A DNA stretch of 64,000 bases, from contig JAJDTJ010000005.1 of the NCBI GenBank assembly GCA_022827225.1, positions 27,336 to 91,335 on the forward strand, written 5' to 3'. Below are positions 1 to 9,684 of this stretch, piece by piece. Position numbers and translations under genes: made by a program. The notes below the pieces were generated by a model. The model worked only from the letters and a program-made list of their open reading frames with translations, did not search any database and was not told the DNA's origin. Origin of the DNA: Candidatus Poribacteria bacterium. GTDB taxonomy: Bacteria; Poribacteria; WGA-4E; WGA-3G. Within the stretch, counting starts at the first letter, position 1; every line of letters starts with the position of its first letter.

Positions 1-1014
1 CTTACGATCAAAAATTGGTTAGCGCAGACGAACAGTCAAGGACAGGATGGCATTGAATCACATCTTGAACAGTTGTATAATTCCACCGGGCGCGTCGTTG
101 AAGGTGAATACGAGATTTTTACCAAGTCCGGCAAAAGGCGGATTTGGGAGTTTAGCTCCTCCTTGCTTGGGACACTTCCAGATAAAAGACAGCTCGGCAT
201 TAGCATGGCATTGGATGTTACGGAGCGAATAAAAACCCAAAAAGTGATGCAGCGAGCAATGGAGACAGCTGAACAGGCGAGTCGCGCCAAAAGCGATTTC
301 CTCGCAAACATGAGCCATGAACTCCGGACACCCTTAAATGCGATCATCGGATTCGCAGAGATCCTGCGCGATGAACTGGTCGGGAGCATTAACTCCGAGC
401 AGAAGGAATGCATCAATGACATTCATATCAGTGGGCAGCATCTGTTAGAGATGATTAATGATATCCTTGACCTTTCAAAGATTGAAGCCGGAAAGATGGT
501 GCTACAATTGGAGGAATTTTCTATTGTAGAGGCGGTCGAAGAGGTGAACGCTATTATTACCGCACTCGCTGTGAAAAAGAATTTGGAGCTGACCTTGACA
601 TACGATCAGGATTCCAGCATTGAAGCCGATCGCGTTAAATTTAAACAGATCTTTTACAATCTATTATCCAATGCCGTAAAATTTACGCCGGAAGGCGGTA
701 AAATTGAGACGCAGCTCGAAGTCACTGCGACGGAGCTGTGTGCCGAGGTGATTGATACCGGTATAGGGATCGCTGAAGCCGATCAGGCGAAACTTTTCGC
801 ACCGTTTACACAGATTGACACCTCGAAATCTCGGCGATATGGCGGGACTGGGCTCGGTTTAGCATTGACGCGCAGGCTTATCATGTTGCACGGTGGCGAA
901 ATTAGTGTCAAAAGCCAGGAAGGTAAAGGCAGCAACTTTACTTTCAGGATGCCTCTACACCAATCGGAGCATAACACCGATGTTGAATCTGATGAAACCG
1001 TCATAGCGAAGTAA
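1..1014 (+). CDS. Sensor histidine kinase, 5'-truncated by window edge
   Basis: The reading frame is open to base 1, so the true start lies outside the window; a TTG at 73 is not a credible start. The visible 337 residues hold the end of a PAS-like sensory domain, then a HisKA domain with the H-box around NMSHELRTPLNA (phospho-His at visible residue 106), an N-box (NLLSNAVKF), a G1 box (DTGIGI) and a G2 box (GGTGLGLAL). This is a complete transmitter with no receiver domain at the C-terminus. It is followed 45 bases later by a lone receiver and then a receiver-phosphatase, its likely phosphotransfer partners. Input signal is unknown because the N-terminus is missing. Confidence 0.93.
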   Translation, partial: LTIKNWLAQTNSQGQDGIESHLEQLYNSTGRVVEGEYEIFTKSGKRRIWEFSSSLLGTLPDKRQLGISMALDVTERIKTQKVMQRAMETAEQASRAKSDFLANMSHELRTPLNAIIGFAEILRDELVGSINSEQKECINDIHISGQHLLEMINDILDLSKIEAGKMVLQLEEFSIVEAVEEVNAIITALAVKKNLELTLTYDQDSSIEADRVKFKQIFYNLLSNAVKFTPEGGKIETQLEVTATELCAEVIDTGIGIAEADQAKLFAPFTQIDTSKSRRYGGTGLGLALTRRLIMLHGGEISVKSQEGKGSNFTFRMPLHQSEHNTDVESDETVIAK

Positions 1015-1059
1015 ACCGCCCGGGTCTCACTTACTGCCGATTCAAACAGGGGACAGCCT

Positions 1060-1479
1060 GTGAAAACTGAAAACCCACCTCCAGATGATGGACAGATAGA
1101 GATACCAAAACGAATCTTGGTCATTGAAGACCAAGAGTTAAACCGGAAGGTCGTGCGGATTGTCCTGCAATCAAAAGGTTATACTGTTGTGGAAGCGGCT
1201 GATGCTATGGAGGCACTCGCCTGTTTGGAGAACGCAATACCGCATCTGATTCTCATGGATATTGCCTTACCAGGACAAAGTGGCGAGGATCTAACAAAAC
1301 GGATCAAAGCGAATTTGGCGTGGGTAGATATACCAATTATCGCGCTAACCGCTGCAGCGATGTCCGGCGACAAAGAACGGATCCTCAAAGCCGGATGTGA
1401 TGATTATCTCAGTAAACCGATTGACATTAAGATACTCATTGAACGTGTAGAAACTCACCTCGGAAAGGTAAAGACATGA
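1060..1479 (+). CDS. Single-domain response regulator (CheY/DivK-like receiver)
   Basis: A 139-residue protein that is essentially one receiver domain. The acidic pair is near residues 23-24, the phosphoacceptor is D67 in LILMDIALPG, the conserved Thr is T97 and the conserved Lys is K119 in YLSKPID. It has no output domain, so it probably works by protein contact or as a phosphate relay for the upstream kinase. The start is GTG at 1060. Its stop overlaps the start of the next gene by four bases (ATGA at 1476-1479), which indicates translational coupling in a kinase-receiver-phosphatase operon. Confidence 0.92.
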   Translation: MKTENPPPDDGQIEIPKRILVIEDQELNRKVVRIVLQSKGYTVVEAADAMEALACLENAIPHLILMDIALPGQSGEDLTKRIKANLAWVDIPIIALTAAAMSGDKERILKAGCDDYLSKPIDIKILIERVETHLGKVKT

Positions 1480-2660
1480 AGGATGAAATAGTTTCTGAAC
1501 GCCAAGAAGCCTCGAAAATTCTCGTCGTCGATGACGAACCACGGAATGTCAAAATCCTCCAGATTCAGCTCAAGGCGCGCGGATATACCGTCTATACAGC
1601 TGCAGATGGCCTGGAGGCACTTGATGTTGTGGAGAAAGAGACGCCGGATCTCATCCTGTTGGATATCAATATGCCGAGGATGGACGGTTTTGAGGTCGTT
1701 GAACGCATTCGGGCAGATGAAGCAACTGAATTTATCCCGATTGTGATGATAACAGCGTTGCGCGATACACGTGAAAATCGGATTAAGTCCATTGAAGTAG
1801 GTGCCGACGATTTTATTGAGAAGCCTTTTGATAGTGTCGAAGTCCTCGCACGTGTCCGTTCCCTGTTGCGTATTAAGGAATATCAGGATACGCTCGCGGA
1901 ACATAATTCACGATTGGAAGAAGAACTCCAAATGGCACGGAGCATTCAGGAGATACTGATTCCGCAGAATGGCGTGCAGGAGCTATCCGGATTTCGTATC
2001 GCTTCCCGGTGTTGTCCTGAAATGGCGGTTGGTGGAGATTTCTATGATATCTGGGAAGTTGCACCAAACCGACTCGGCGTTTTTATTTCTGATGTTATGG
2101 GACACGGTGTTTCAGCCGCATTTGTAACGGTTTTCATCAAAACAATTTTAGCAGAGTTCCAACAACAGATCGATGACAATCCTGGATACCTTCTCGAAAT
2201 CCTGAATACGCGTTTCAACGATTTGATTAGTTCACGGTTGTTTATGTTCGCGACAGCCTTCTGTGGGATCATTGATGTCGCTAAGGGGGAGCTCGTCTGT
2301 GCGAATGCTGGGCACTCATTCCCATTTTTATACGATTCTGATCAACAGACTTACGCTGCTATTGGCGATAAATACACAGGGAACGGCTTGGGAATTTGGC
2401 AGGAATCGGTCTATGAGACGATGCAGTATCCGTTTGACCGGTCGAGCCGGATGTTGCTCTATACAGACGGTGTTTATGAAGTGAAGAACGCACACGGTGA
2501 GGAGTTTACTGCAGAACGGCTCCAAAAGTTGGCATGTACATGCGCCGAGCAGTCAGCTGCCCAATTGATTGCGAGCATCTCGGAGTCGGTTGATGCCTTT
2601 GCAGGGAGTTGTCCTAAAGAGGACGATCTAACGCTTATCGCGATTGAAGTCGCCGAATAA
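1476..2660 (+). CDS. Response regulator with PP2C/SpoIIE-type phosphatase output (RsbU-like)
   Basis: 394 residues. An N-terminal receiver (D63 in LILLDINMPRMD, K116 in EKPFD) is joined by a short coiled-coil linker (about 130-160) to a PP2C/SpoIIE Ser/Thr phosphatase domain with GGDFYD (186-191), DVMGHG (206-211), YTDGVYE and the terminal DDLTLI metal-binding motifs. Family knowledge: such proteins dephosphorylate an anti-anti-sigma STAS protein when the receiver is activated. The convergent neighbours are exactly an RsbW-like kinase and an RsbV-like STAS protein, so a phosphorelay feeding a partner switch is a reasonable inference. It ends 3 bases from the convergent kinase gene. Confidence 0.93.
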   Translation: MKDEIVSERQEASKILVVDDEPRNVKILQIQLKARGYTVYTAADGLEALDVVEKETPDLILLDINMPRMDGFEVVERIRADEATEFIPIVMITALRDTRENRIKSIEVGADDFIEKPFDSVEVLARVRSLLRIKEYQDTLAEHNSRLEEELQMARSIQEILIPQNGVQELSGFRIASRCCPEMAVGGDFYDIWEVAPNRLGVFISDVMGHGVSAAFVTVFIKTILAEFQQQIDDNPGYLLEILNTRFNDLISSRLFMFATAFCGIIDVAKGELVCANAGHSFPFLYDSDQQTYAAIGDKYTGNGLGIWQESVYETMQYPFDRSSRMLLYTDGVYEVKNAHGEEFTAERLQKLACTCAEQSAAQLIASISESVDAFAGSCPKEDDLTLIAIEVAE

Positions 2661-2663
2661 GAC

Positions 2664-3119
2664 TCAAGGTTTGATATCCGTCGGTTTTAAAAGTTTGAAA
2701 ACGACGCGAACATCAGTACCGCCTGCTGCGTTGATTTGTATTTCGTAGGTATCCGAGAGCGATTTTGCGATAAAAATGCCGTGTCCACCCTCGTTGCTTG
2801 GAGAGCGGTTGGCTTCAATTTCTGAGAGCCGTTCGGGTGTTAACCAGTGCTTTTCTTTGTTATCTCGAGACCCGGTATCGCTCACTAAAATTTCCAGTGA
2901 GTGTGCATCGCTCCTGATTTGTAGTTTAATGCCGACGGTCGCATCAATCGAGCCGTGATGTACGGCGTTGCTGCAAATTTCATCGATGACCAATTGGATG
3001 TCTGCCACACGTTTTCTGGCGAATCCAAGATTTTTTGCCAGGGTTCCGATAAACGCGCGGACTGGGTCTATATAGAAAACGGCACTCGGTATTTTAAGTT
3101 TGATATCTGCGTTTGCCAT
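2664..3119 (-). CDS. Anti-sigma factor-type serine kinase (RsbW/SpoIIAB-like HATPase)
   Basis: A short GHKL ATPase of about 151 residues with an N-box (IDEICSNAVHHG), G1 motif (VSDTGSRDN) and G2 region (EGGHGIFIAKSL), typical of RsbW-type kinases that bind a sigma factor or other target and phosphorylate a STAS antagonist. The frame is open further upstream to 3197, but that start would overlap the STAS gene by 59 bases. The Met at 3119 begins the recognisable domain and leaves a 19-base gap, so it is preferred. It is transcribed with the STAS gene and converges on the RsbU-like phosphatase gene. Confidence 0.88.
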   Translation of the reverse strand: MANADIKLKIPSAVFYIDPVRAFIGTLAKNLGFARKRVADIQLVIDEICSNAVHHGSIDATVGIKLQIRSDAHSLEILVSDTGSRDNKEKHWLTPERLSEIEANRSPSNEGGHGIFIAKSLSDTYEIQINAAGGTDVRVVFKLLKPTDIKP

Positions 3120-3138
3120 GTCGGGATGTTGCTCGGTT

Positions 3139-3483
3139 TTAAAATGCGGCGAGTGCACTATTTTCGGATTCATAGATTTCGACGACACTGGAGGCACCGA
3201 TTAAATTGAATGTGCGCGTCAAGTTGTCCGCGAGTTCGCAAATTTTAAGGTCCCCACCGTTTTGGCGGAGCCGTTTCGCGACACCGACGAGCGCACCAAC
3301 AGCGGTACTGTTGATATGGCTCACCTGACTCAGATTAACGACAACCTTCTCTGCTTTCTCTGCTAAGAGACCCTCAAGTACCTTCCGTAAGTCAGATGCT
3401 GCGTAGCTGCTCAAGTCTGTTTTAATTTCAAGGATTTTGATTCCAGACTCCTCCCGAAGTTTCATTAATTTTGTCGAATCCAT
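3139..3483 (-). CDS. STAS-domain anti-anti-sigma factor (RsbV/SpoIIAA-like)
   Basis: About 114 residues, a single STAS domain with the conserved phosphorylatable Ser in SHINSTAVGALVG. Family role: the unphosphorylated form captures the RsbW-like kinase and frees its partner; phosphorylation by the kinase and dephosphorylation by a PP2C phosphatase switch it. All three partners are adjacent here. The start is chosen as ATG at 3483 because an AGAGGTG Shine-Dalgarno sits just ahead of it; the upstream GTG at 3492 lies inside that Shine-Dalgarno. Confidence 0.9.
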   Translation of the reverse strand: MDSTKLMKLREESGIKILEIKTDLSSYAASDLRKVLEGLLAEKAEKVVVNLSQVSHINSTAVGALVGVAKRLRQNGGDLKICELADNLTRTFNLIGASSVVEIYESENSALAAF

Positions 3484-3659
3484 CGTAGTCACCTCTCATC
3501 AGATTGAAACCATTTATGGTTCTGAGCCTTTTCTTAAATCTTATAGAAAATGAGAAAAAAAGTCAAATAAAATTTTCAATTTGTTTACGATTTAGTGAGA
3601 TTTTTTTTTCGGAGAATCAGGCGTTGTAAAAAATAAATTGCGGTCCTGAAAAAATCTTG

Positions 3660-3688
3660 TTGCTTTTCTTAAAGATTTGTGATATACT
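3660..3688 (+). promoter_or_regulatory. Sigma-70-type promoter for the S1 gene
   Basis: TTGCTT at 3660-3665 and TATACT at 3683-3688 are separated by 17 bases, a good sigma-70 match in an AT-rich gap between divergent genes. The start of transcription would be near 3695, giving a leader of about 90 bases before the S1 start at 3788. An AAGGAGG sequence at 3732-3738 is too far from that start to serve it. Confidence 0.65.
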
Positions 3689-3787
3689 ATTGCGTAACCG
3701 ATTTGTAAAGTGTTAAAAGCACTTTGAATATAAGGAGGAACTGGCGGATTAACGCTGTTACGCGTTTTTTATGGACCAGGTATCTTG

Positions 3788-6391
3788 ATGAACAACGAAC
3801 AGGCAAATACAAATGTCTCCACTGTTAATGTGGAAGAAGAAAAGCACTCAGATGAAATGAATCAGGAAGTAGCGAGTGAGGCAGAGACTCCAGAGGCTGA
3901 ACAGCCAACTTCAGCAACCGAGGCAGACGTTGAGGTGCAAGGAGAAGACACGAGCAGTGAAGCGGAAACGGCTACTGACGATGTTGATTCCGAACAAGCT
4001 GCTGACGATGCTGTCGCGGAAGAAACGGTACCGGAAACTGCTGACGATACTGATTCCCAGGAAACAACAGCACCAACTGATGAAGCCGCACCTGAAGAGG
4101 CGGTAGAAGGCGTTGTCGCCGAGGCGGATGCGAATGCTGAAGAAGAGGTAGCAACACCTACCGATGAAACCGCGTCTGAGGATGCCTCCGATGCGTCGGA
4201 AGATCCGTTGGAACCAATGAGCCCAGAATCTCTTGAGGAAGCGTATGATAATTCGATAAAAGCGTTTACGGATGGAGAGATTGTTAAAGGTGTCGTCGTA
4301 GATGTCAACCGTGATGAGGTGATGATTGACATCGGTTTTAAGTCGGAGGGTTATATCCCGGCAGCGGAATTTGATCCCGGGGACAATGATTTGCCGGGGG
4401 TCCAAGTCGGCGATGAAATCGATGTTTATATCGTACGGCGTGAAGATTCGGAAGGACAGATCGTTCTTTCTAAGAAGATCGCCGATCAAACCCTCATTTG
4501 GGATGAAATCGCGGCGGCCCATGAGTCTGGCGAACCTGTGCAAGGTCGCGTTACTGAACGGATTAAAGGCGGGCTGCGGGTGAGTGTCGGATCCCTGCGC
4601 GGTTTTTTACCGGCTTCACAGGTCGAGTTGCGTCCTATTCAGAACCTTGAACAGTATGTAGGGCAGACGCTCGATATGAAAGTTATCAGTCTCAGTAAGC
4701 GACGGCATAACATCGTTTTATCCCGACGCGCCTGGCTGGAGACTGAACTCGTCAAGAAGCGGGCGGAGATTCTCAGCACCCTTGAGGTCAGTCAACGGAT
4801 TACAGGGGTCGTGAAAAACATAACCGCTTTCGGGGCGTTTGTCGACCTTGGCGGTGTTGACGGCCTCCTCCATAAGACAGATATGGCATGGAAACGTATC
4901 CATCACCCATCTGATGTTGTTTCTGTTGGCGATGAAATTGAAGTCGAGGTTATCGGGATCGGTCAAGACAACGAGAAAATTTCGTTGGGCTTGAAACAGA
5001 TGACTGAGGACCCATGGGAAAACGTTAATGACAAATATCCTATCGGGTCTACAGTTCGCGGTGTTGTCGTCAACATTGTGAACTACGGCGCGTTTTTACA
5101 ACTTGAAGAAGGTGTTGAAGGGCTGATCCATGTATCTGAGATGGCATGGACCCGCCGGAACGTCGCACCCTCACGCATTGTCAATAAGGGCGATGAGATT
5201 GAAGCTATCGTGCTTGAAATCTCGAAGGAAGATAAACGCATATCGCTTGGGCTCAAGCAGTTACAGCGGAACCCATGGGAACTCTTAGAACAGCGGTCCC
5301 CCGAAGGCAGTAAAATCACAGGCCGTATCCGAAATATAACCAGTTTTGGTGCGTTTGTTGAAATTGAACCCGGAATTGATGGGTTAATCCATACGTCTGA
5401 TCTCTCTTGGACTAAGCGCGGTACCGCAGCCAATGAAGAACTAAAGGAAGGTGACGAGATTGAGGTCGTCGTCCTACAGATTGATGCGGCTGAACGGCGA
5501 GTCTCATTGGGACTCAAACAGACGCAGCCGGACCCCTGGGGCGATGTTCCCGAGAAATATAAGGTCGGTTCTGTGGTACGTGGCACGATTGTTAACCTCA
5601 CCAGTTTCGGCGCGTTTACGAAGCTTGAGGAGGGGATTGAAGGCTTAATTCACATTTCGGAACTCGCCGAACGCCGCATTGAAAAACCGGAAGAGGTCGT
5701 TTCCGTAGGGGACGAGTTAGACTTAAAGGTTATCAATTTGTCACCGAAGGATCGGCGCATCGGTTTGAGTTTGAAAGCGCTCCTTGCTGAACAAGCGCGC
5801 GCCGCTGCACCAGAAGAAGAGAAACCCGCACGGACACGCTCCGAGCGTCCTTCACGACCAAGACGGGAACGTGAACCACGACGACAATTGCCAGCGCATG
5901 AAGAGACTGTCACCGCATTGGGAGCCTTGCTCAAACAAGAAATGGGGAAGTCAAACGCTGAACTCGTCGAAGACGCTGAAAGCACTGAAAACGTTGGAGA
6001 CGTTGAAAGCACCGAAAACGTTGCAAGTGCTGCAAGTGTTGAAAGCGTTGAGGTTATCGAAGACGCTGAAAGCACTGAGAGCGTTGAAAGCGTTGAGGTT
6101 ATCGAAGACGCTGAAAGCACTGAAGACGCTGTAAGTGCTGAGGATGCTGAAAGTGCTGAGGACGTAGAGAGCACCGAAGACGCTGCGAGTGTTGAAAGCG
6201 TTGAGGTTATTGAGGACGCTGAAAGTGCTGCGAGTGTTGAAAGTGTTGAGGTTATCGAAGACGCTGAAAGCACGGAGGACGTTGAAAGCGTTGAGGTTGT
6301 CGAAGACGCTGAAAGTGCTGAGAGTGTTGAAGATGCGGAAGACTCCGAAAATATAGAGGCATCCGAAAGCTCGAAAGACTCCGAGAATTAG
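3788..6391 (+). CDS. rpsA: 30S ribosomal protein S1 with long acidic N- and C-terminal extensions
   Basis: About 867 residues against roughly 560 for E. coli S1. Six S1 (OB-fold) RNA-binding repeats are visible between residues about 160 and 690; repeats 3 to 6 carry the typical NITxFGAFVxL and GLxHxSEM/DL signatures. S1 binds mRNA on the 30S subunit and helps initiation. The extra length lies in a Glu/Asp/Thr/Ala-rich N-terminal tail of about 150 residues and a C-terminal tail (about 730-867) of degenerate tandem acidic repeats around [11 protein letters not shown], preceded by a basic [11 protein letters not shown] stretch. ATG 3788 is preferred over TTG 3785. A strong promoter lies upstream. 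Confidence 0.93.
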   Translation: MNNEQANTNVSTVNVEEEKHSDEMNQEVASEAETPEAEQPTSATEADVEVQGEDTSSEAETATDDVDSEQAADDAVAEETVPETADDTDSQETTAPTDEAAPEEAVEGVVAEADANAEEEVATPTDETASEDASDASEDPLEPMSPESLEEAYDNSIKAFTDGEIVKGVVVDVNRDEVMIDIGFKSEGYIPAAEFDPGDNDLPGVQVGDEIDVYIVRREDSEGQIVLSKKIADQTLIWDEIAAAHESGEPVQGRVTERIKGGLRVSVGSLRGFLPASQVELRPIQNLEQYVGQTLDMKVISLSKRRHNIVLSRRAWLETELVKKRAEILSTLEVSQRITGVVKNITAFGAFVDLGGVDGLLHKTDMAWKRIHHPSDVVSVGDEIEVEVIGIGQDNEKISLGLKQMTEDPWENVNDKYPIGSTVRGVVVNIVNYGAFLQLEEGVEGLIHVSEMAWTRRNVAPSRIVNKGDEIEAIVLEISKEDKRISLGLKQLQRNPWELLEQRSPEGSKITGRIRNITSFGAFVEIEPGIDGLIHTSDLSWTKRGTAANEELKEGDEIEVVVLQIDAAERRVSLGLKQTQPDPWGDVPEKYKVGSVVRGTIVNLTSFGAFTKLEEGIEGLIHISELAERRIEKPEEVVSVGDELDLKVINLSPKDRRIGLSLKALLAEQARAAAPEEEKPARTRSERPSRPRREREPRRQLPAHEETVTALGALLKQEMGKSNAELVEDAESTENVGDVESTENVASAASVESVEVIEDAESTESVESVEVIEDAESTEDAVSAEDAESAEDVESTEDAASVESVEVIEDAESAASVESVEVIEDAESTEDVESVEVVEDAESAESVEDAEDSENIEASESSKDSEN
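5965..6340 (+). repeat. Degenerate tandem repeat inside the S1 gene
   Basis: The 3' part of the S1 gene is built of imperfectly repeated units such as GAAAGCGTTGAGGTTATCGA followed by GACGCTGAAAGC, giving the acidic protein unit [12 protein letters not shown] in several variants. Units differ in length and in synonymous positions, so this is an old or recombining array rather than a fresh expansion. Its length probably varies between strains. Confidence 0.8.
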
Positions 6392-6442
6392 TGTTTTTTA
6401 TGCTTTCGTCTCAAATCTATAGTTTCGGAATGACGGCTGTAC

Positions 6443-6464
6443 GGGTGGGTCAATGCGCCCACCC
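6443..6464. repeat. GC-rich intergenic hairpin (palindrome family A), possible S1 terminator
   Basis: GGGTGGG at 6443-6449 pairs with CCCACCC at 6458-6464. It lies 50 bases after the S1 stop and 80 bases before metK. It resembles other short palindromes in this window (near 14276, 26310 and 59546), so it may be a member of an interspersed repeat family that also serves as a terminator; the following T-tract is weak. Confidence 0.55.
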
Positions 6465-6552
6465 CTTGTCTCTTAGGCGCGCGACTTGGTGCCCAGAGAG
6501 GCTTGCCCGATAAAATAGGCTGGAATAGATACGTAGACGAGGAGAAGTGGAA

Positions 6553-7677
6553 TTGAGCAGGAATTTTCTGTTTACGTCCGAATCTGTCACTGAAGGACAT
6601 CCGGACAAAATCGCAGACCAGATCTCTGACGCGGTACTTGATGCCATATTTACAACCGATCCAATGGGCAGAGTGGGTTGTGAAACTTTAGTTACGACTG
6701 GACTTGCTGTTATTACCGGTGAAATCACGACGACAGCGAACTACGATGCACAACAAATTGCTCGAAAAGTCCTTACCGATATCGGGTACACCGATATCGC
6801 ATACGGTTTTGATGCCGAGCGAAGTGCTGTGCTGAGTATCATTGACAAACAGTCCCCCGATATTGCGATGGGTGTCAACCCTGGCGGTGCAGGCGATCAA
6901 GGGTTAATGTTTGGATATGCGTGTACCGAGACACCTGAGTTGATGCCACTGCCGATCACCTTCGCCCACCAATTGACACGGCAGCTGGCTAATGTGCGTA
7001 AAGAGGGGACCCTCCCCTTTATCCGGCCAGACGGAAAATCTCAAGTAACAGTTGAATATGTTGACGACAAACCTAAAGCGGTGACCACCGTTGTTATCTC
7101 CGCACAACACGATCCAGATGTTAGTGACACCGAGTTACAGGAAGCAATTATTGAAGAGGTTATCAAAAAAATAATTCCTGAAAATCTCCAGGCCTCCAAC
7201 ATTAAATATCATATCAATCCGACTGGACGTTTTGTGACCGGTGGACCCCAAGGAGATGCCGGTCTAACAGGGCGAAAGATTATTGTTGATACTTATGGCG
7301 GTATGGGACGGCACGGCGGCGGCGCCTTATCAGGGAAAGACCCAACCAAAGTAGACCGGAGTGCAACTTATGCAGCGCGGCACGTTGCTAAAAATCTTGT
7401 CGCTGCTGGACTCGCAGAGCGCTGCGAAATACAGATATCCTATGCAATTGGCAGGAGTGAACCTGTGTCTGTTATGGTGGACACATTTGGCACTGGCGAT
7501 GCGGAAGCACTCGAAAAACTCGTTAATACGCACTTTGACTTAACGCCGATAGGCATTATTGAACGGTTGCAGTTACGTCAACCGATCTATCAGAATACTG
7601 CCGCGTACGGGCATTTTGGGCGCGAGGAACCCGGTTTTACTTGGGAAGAGACCGATTACGTCGAAAAACTCCAATAG
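6553..7677 (+). CDS. metK: S-adenosylmethionine synthetase
   Basis: About 374 residues covering the whole family, starting with the hallmark [13 protein letters not shown] and carrying the glycine-rich loop GGAGDQG and the [16 protein letters not shown] signature. It makes S-adenosylmethionine from methionine and ATP in the cytoplasm. Two starts are possible: GTG 6547 and TTG 6553. AGGAG at 6540-6544 is only 2 bases from the GTG but 8 from the TTG, so the TTG is preferred. It is followed at 35 bases by ahcY, pairing SAM production with removal of S-adenosylhomocysteine. Confidence 0.95.
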   Translation: MSRNFLFTSESVTEGHPDKIADQISDAVLDAIFTTDPMGRVGCETLVTTGLAVITGEITTTANYDAQQIARKVLTDIGYTDIAYGFDAERSAVLSIIDKQSPDIAMGVNPGGAGDQGLMFGYACTETPELMPLPITFAHQLTRQLANVRKEGTLPFIRPDGKSQVTVEYVDDKPKAVTTVVISAQHDPDVSDTELQEAIIEEVIKKIIPENLQASNIKYHINPTGRFVTGGPQGDAGLTGRKIIVDTYGGMGRHGGGALSGKDPTKVDRSATYAARHVAKNLVAAGLAERCEIQISYAIGRSEPVSVMVDTFGTGDAEALEKLVNTHFDLTPIGIIERLQLRQPIYQNTAAYGHFGREEPGFTWEETDYVEKLQ

Positions 7678-7712
7678 ATTAAAAAGTGTTTCAAAAAATA
7701 AAAAGGAAATTG

Positions 7713-8975
7713 ATGAACCACGATATAAAAACAACGGAACTCGCATCGGTTGGAAAACAACGGATTGACTGGGCAAACCGGTTTATGCCTGTTCTGGATT
7801 CCATACGCGCACGGTTTGAAAATGAACGTCCTTTAGAGGGCTTGAGAGTCGCCGCATGCCTGCACGTCACAACTGAAACAGCGAACTTGATGAAAACCTT
7901 GAAAGCAGGCGGTGCAGAAACAGTTCTCTGTGCCTCAAATCCTCTCAGTACACAGGATGATGTCGCCGCATCCCTTGTCGTTGATGAAGGGATCGGTGTA
8001 TTTGCCATTAACGGTGAAGATACGGAAACCTATTACAAACACATCGATGCAACCCTGGATTTACAGCCGACGATTACTATGGACGACGGCGCCGACCTCG
8101 TTTCGAGACTCCATTCCGAAGAGACAAATCCTGCTTTGGTTGAACAGGTTGTGGCGGGAACGGAAGAAACAACGACAGGCGTTATCCGACTCAAGAGCAT
8201 GGCAGCGGAAGGGGTGCTAAGATACCCGATTATTGCTGTAAACGACGCACGCACAAAGCATTTTTTTGATAATCGATACGGCACCGGACAAAGTACGCTC
8301 GACGGTATCATCAGAGCGACGAACCTGTTGATTGCTGGAACGACGGTTGTCGTTGCAGGTTATGGATGGTGCGGCAGAGGGGTCGCAAGCCGCGCACGCG
8401 GATTAGGCGCGAACGTTATCGTCACCGAAGTAGATGCATTGAAAGCTCTCGAAGCCGTGATGGATGGGTTCCGCGTGATGCCGATGCAGAAAGCCGTTCA
8501 AGAAGCCGAGCTCGTTGTGACACTCACAGGCGATATTCATGTTTTGCGTAAAGAACATTTTGAAGCGATGAAAGATGGCGCAATTATCGCGAATTCTGGG
8601 CATTTCAATGTTGAAATCGACATCCCTGTACTTGAAAAATTGAGCGTTGATAAGCGGCTTGCACGTCCTTATGTAGATGCGTATACCCTTGAAGATGGTC
8701 GGAAACTTTATCTCGTCGGTGAAGGACGGTTGGTGAACCTTGCTGCTGCCGAGGGGCATCCGGCGAGTGTTATGGATATGAGCTTCGCGAACCAAGCATT
8801 ATCTCTTGAGTACATCGCTAAAAATCACGATCAATTTGAGAATCGTGTGTACGATGTTCCTGAATCCATTGACGAGATGGTGGCGCAGCTGAAGTTGCAA
8901 GCGTTCGGTATCGAAATCGATACACTCACCGATGAGCAGGTGAAGTATCTCAATTCATGGGAGATGGGAACTTAG
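7713..8975 (+). CDS. ahcY: Adenosylhomocysteinase
   Basis: 420 residues, of the shorter type found in many bacteria and archaea. The substrate-binding half includes [17 protein letters not shown] and [12 protein letters not shown]; the NAD-binding Rossmann fold shows [18 protein letters not shown]; the C-terminal part has the conserved [10 protein letters not shown]. It hydrolyses S-adenosylhomocysteine to adenosine and homocysteine, relieving product inhibition of methyltransferases. The frame is open upstream to 7686, but ATG 7713 is preceded by a good AAGGA and begins the conserved region. It is probably co-transcribed with metK. Confidence 0.95.
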   Translation: MNHDIKTTELASVGKQRIDWANRFMPVLDSIRARFENERPLEGLRVAACLHVTTETANLMKTLKAGGAETVLCASNPLSTQDDVAASLVVDEGIGVFAINGEDTETYYKHIDATLDLQPTITMDDGADLVSRLHSEETNPALVEQVVAGTEETTTGVIRLKSMAAEGVLRYPIIAVNDARTKHFFDNRYGTGQSTLDGIIRATNLLIAGTTVVVAGYGWCGRGVASRARGLGANVIVTEVDALKALEAVMDGFRVMPMQKAVQEAELVVTLTGDIHVLRKEHFEAMKDGAIIANSGHFNVEIDIPVLEKLSVDKRLARPYVDAYTLEDGRKLYLVGEGRLVNLAAAEGHPASVMDMSFANQALSLEYIAKNHDQFENRVYDVPESIDEMVAQLKLQAFGIEIDTLTDEQVKYLNSWEMGT

Positions 8976-9077
8976 TGCCTTTTCACACGCCATAAGACAT
9001 AGCCGCTTTGGTGTCAAGATAATACCATTATTCGGTTTTGTAATGAACTCCAAAATCTCTGAAATGCGAATTCATCC

Positions 9078-9125
9078 TTGAAAACACGGCACGAAACGGG
9101 CAGAAACTGTCCAAACTATTGTTTA
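9078..9125 (+). repeat. Interspersed intergenic repeat D, copy 1
   Basis: A stretch containing CACGAAACGGGCAGAAACTG followed by TCCAAACTATTGTTTAA closely matches 56910-56957 in the same orientation (about four of five bases identical by eye). It lies in the gap between ahcY and a small membrane protein gene. No coding potential. Confidence 0.6.
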
Positions 9126-9138
9126 ACGGAGACGGGTT

Positions 9139-9369
9139 ATGAAAAAATTAGAGGTTATAGAAGGCGTAATCGTACTTCTGTCGGTAATACTCTTGTTGCC
9201 GATCTGGATAGCATCTTCTAATATGATACAACTCCCACCGGCATTGGTAAAAGTGCTGCGTTTTTTACAGTATCCGATACTTGTTGTACTCGGTATAATT
9301 TTCATTCGTCGGTTACGACGGGTTATCCGCGCATTCCGGGAAAATAAAAATAGACCGGGGCCTTTCTAA
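9139..9369 (+). CDS. Small two-helix membrane protein, unknown function
   Basis: 76 residues with two hydrophobic segments (about 8-28 and 43-62) and a basic C-terminal tail rich in Arg (RRLRRVIRAFREN). A GGAGACGGG sequence precedes the ATG. I do not recognise the family. It sits alone between ahcY and the brnT-brnA pair, 6 or 24 bases ahead of brnT depending on its start, and could be co-transcribed with it. Confidence 0.65.
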   Translation: MKKLEVIEGVIVLLSVILLLPIWIASSNMIQLPPALVKVLRFLQYPILVVLGIIFIRRLRRVIRAFRENKNRPGPF

Positions 9370-9393
9370 GTTCGGGTGGCATCGGATAAGAAT

Positions 9394-9684
9394 ATGTTGA
9401 TACACCAACGATTTTCGTGGGATCCAAGAAAAAACCGGACCAACATTGCAAAACACTATGTTAGTTTTTCCAGAGCAGCAAAAATCTTTGATGGACCACG
9501 TCTGGAAAAAGAAGACACCCGTAGAGACTATGGTGAAAAACGGATGCTTGCGCTTGGGCGAAGTGAAGGACGAATTCTTCGGGTCGTCTATACACGGCGC
9601 AACTCATGCATACATATCATTTCAGCCCGAAAGGCGAATACCCATGAAAGAGCAGAATACATACGTCGAATACAGTCGTTCTGA
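9394..9684 (+). CDS. brnT: BrnT-type toxin (DUF497 ribonuclease)
   Basis: About 96 residues with the BrnT pattern: FSWDPRKNRTNIAKHYVSF at the N-terminus, then DTRRDYGEKRMLALGRSEGR, VVYTRR and the C-terminal IISARKANTHERAEY. BrnT proteins are RelE-fold ribonucleases that arrest growth and are neutralised by BrnA. ATG 9394 gives the usual family N-terminus; a GTG at 9376 in the same frame is an alternative. The brnA gene overlaps its 3' end by 41 bases. Confidence 0.85.
   Translation: MLIHQRFSWDPRKNRTNIAKHYVSFSRAAKIFDGPRLEKEDTRRDYGEKRMLALGRSEGRILRVVYTRRNSCIHIISARKANTHERAEYIRRIQSF

Noticed and set aside
3862..4332. Ser/Ala-rich minus-strand frame over the S1 gene
   Set aside because: It is the mirror of the Glu/Asp/Ala/Thr-rich S1 tail; the same applies to the frame at 5650-6273.
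6392..6552. SAM- or SAH-responsive riboswitch before metK
   Set aside because: Only one GC-rich hairpin is present; none of the conserved SAM-I, SAM-II or SAH core sequences can be found in the 160 bases.
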